Assembly: GCA_023266575.1 (NCBI GenBank)
Contig: JAHFPV010000009.1
Span: 62,001 to 126,000, forward strand
DNA from: Sphingobium sp.
GTDB taxonomy: Bacteria; Pseudomonadota; Alphaproteobacteria; Sphingomonadales; Sphingomonadaceae
Direction of reading: 5' to 3'
DNA: 64,000 bases
Shown piece by piece: positions 63,866-64,000 of the stretch. Positions within the stretch are counted from its first letter, which is position 1; every line of letters starts with the position of its first letter. A program made the translations under genes and the position numbers. Under the pieces are notes generated by a model. It made no database searches, was not told where the DNA came from, and saw only the letters and a list, made by a program, of their open reading frames with translations.

Positions 63866-64000
63866 TCAGGCCAAGGTCGCCTCATGCTGGCCAAAGCCGT
63901 TCGGGCCTTCGGGCGGTCGCTGTCTGATCCAGCGGCTGGCGATCAGCTTGGTGCCGGATTGCACGGGTAGTCCGGCATGTTCGCTCATCGGGTCGGGGCG
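63866..64000 (-). CDS. 2OG-Fe(II) oxygenase, C-terminal fragment at window edge
   Basis: The last 44 codons of a minus-strand gene that continues beyond the window. The visible end reads PMSEHAGLPVQSGTKLIASR then WIRQRPPEG, which matches the distal iron-binding His (in EHAGLPV) and the 2-oxoglutarate-binding Lys/Arg strand of prolyl 4-hydroxylase-type oxygenases. The stop TGA is at 63866-63868. It resembles the C-terminal region of the enzyme at 12.45 kb in layout, but is not the same gene. Confidence 0.75.
   Translation of the reverse strand, partial: RPDPMSEHAGLPVQSGTKLIASRWIRQRPPEGPNGFGQHEATLA

Overview
The window is GC-rich alphaproteobacterial chromosome, most likely from a Sphingomonadaceae member (Sphingobium/Sphingomonas type). 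Supporting signs are a trpG-trpD-trpC-moaC-moeA block, a circularly permuted two-piece tmRNA gene, an alphaproteobacterial SOS box (GAAC-N7-GAAC) in front of an imuA-imuB-dnaE2 mutagenesis cassette, the order dusB-ntrB-ntrC-ntrY-ntrX-hfq with a tandem-duplicated Hfq, TonB receptors with an IVVTG-type TonB box, and several families of palindromic intergenic repeats typical of sphingomonads. I see no phage, integrase, insertion sequence or CRISPR array.

Layout. 0-5.4 kb: tryptophan and molybdenum-cofactor genes on the minus strand, then a small conserved protein and an NRDE protein. 5.5-5.9 kb: ssrA. 6.2-11.2 kb: a surface-uptake locus of a small periplasmic protein, a beta-helix lipoprotein and a TonB-dependent receptor, facing a Tat-exported esterase. 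13.3-25.5 kb: a complete type II secretion operon, gspC to gspO, with overlapping genes. 25.5-31.4 kb: SOS-controlled imuA-imuB-dnaE2. 31.5-40.3 kb: tRNA-Pro, two very small envelope genes, an M28 peptidase, ettA, a candidate small RNA, an NYN protein, carbonic anhydrase, lipA, ratA, a CinA-C protein and ispDF. 40.4-49.4 kb: nitrogen regulation (dusB-ntrBC, ntrYX), hfq and glutaminase. 49.5-64 kb: tRNA-Asn, nadK, moaA, a GGDEF/EAL protein, MAPEG, mfd, sdhE, recG, an outer-membrane barrel, PilZ, tyrS, anmK and the end of a 2OG oxygenase gene.

The most unusual signal is in the type II secretion operon. The four consecutive pseudopilin genes gspG, gspH, gspI and gspJ each carry a palindromic repeat read in frame within the prepilin leader, giving leaders of about 44-48 residues instead of the usual 5-15. 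This is the part that the prepilin peptidase, encoded by gspO in the same operon, should cut off. A fifth repeat fills the gspD-gspE gap and supplies the gspE ribosome binding site. A 31-bp perfect duplication links gspH and gspI and leaves a vestigial second cleavage-site sequence in gspI.

Other points of interest are a 106-bp intergenic element present in two ungapped, diverged copies at 3.55 kb and 63.76 kb, each ending five bases from the stop codon of a minus-strand gene; a compact small-RNA candidate at 35.4 kb behind a perfect 16-bp palindrome; an unannotated-size 25-residue membrane protein gene; and a small lipoprotein with heptad-spaced asparagines. All family assignments are from recognition of sequence motifs; no database search was run.
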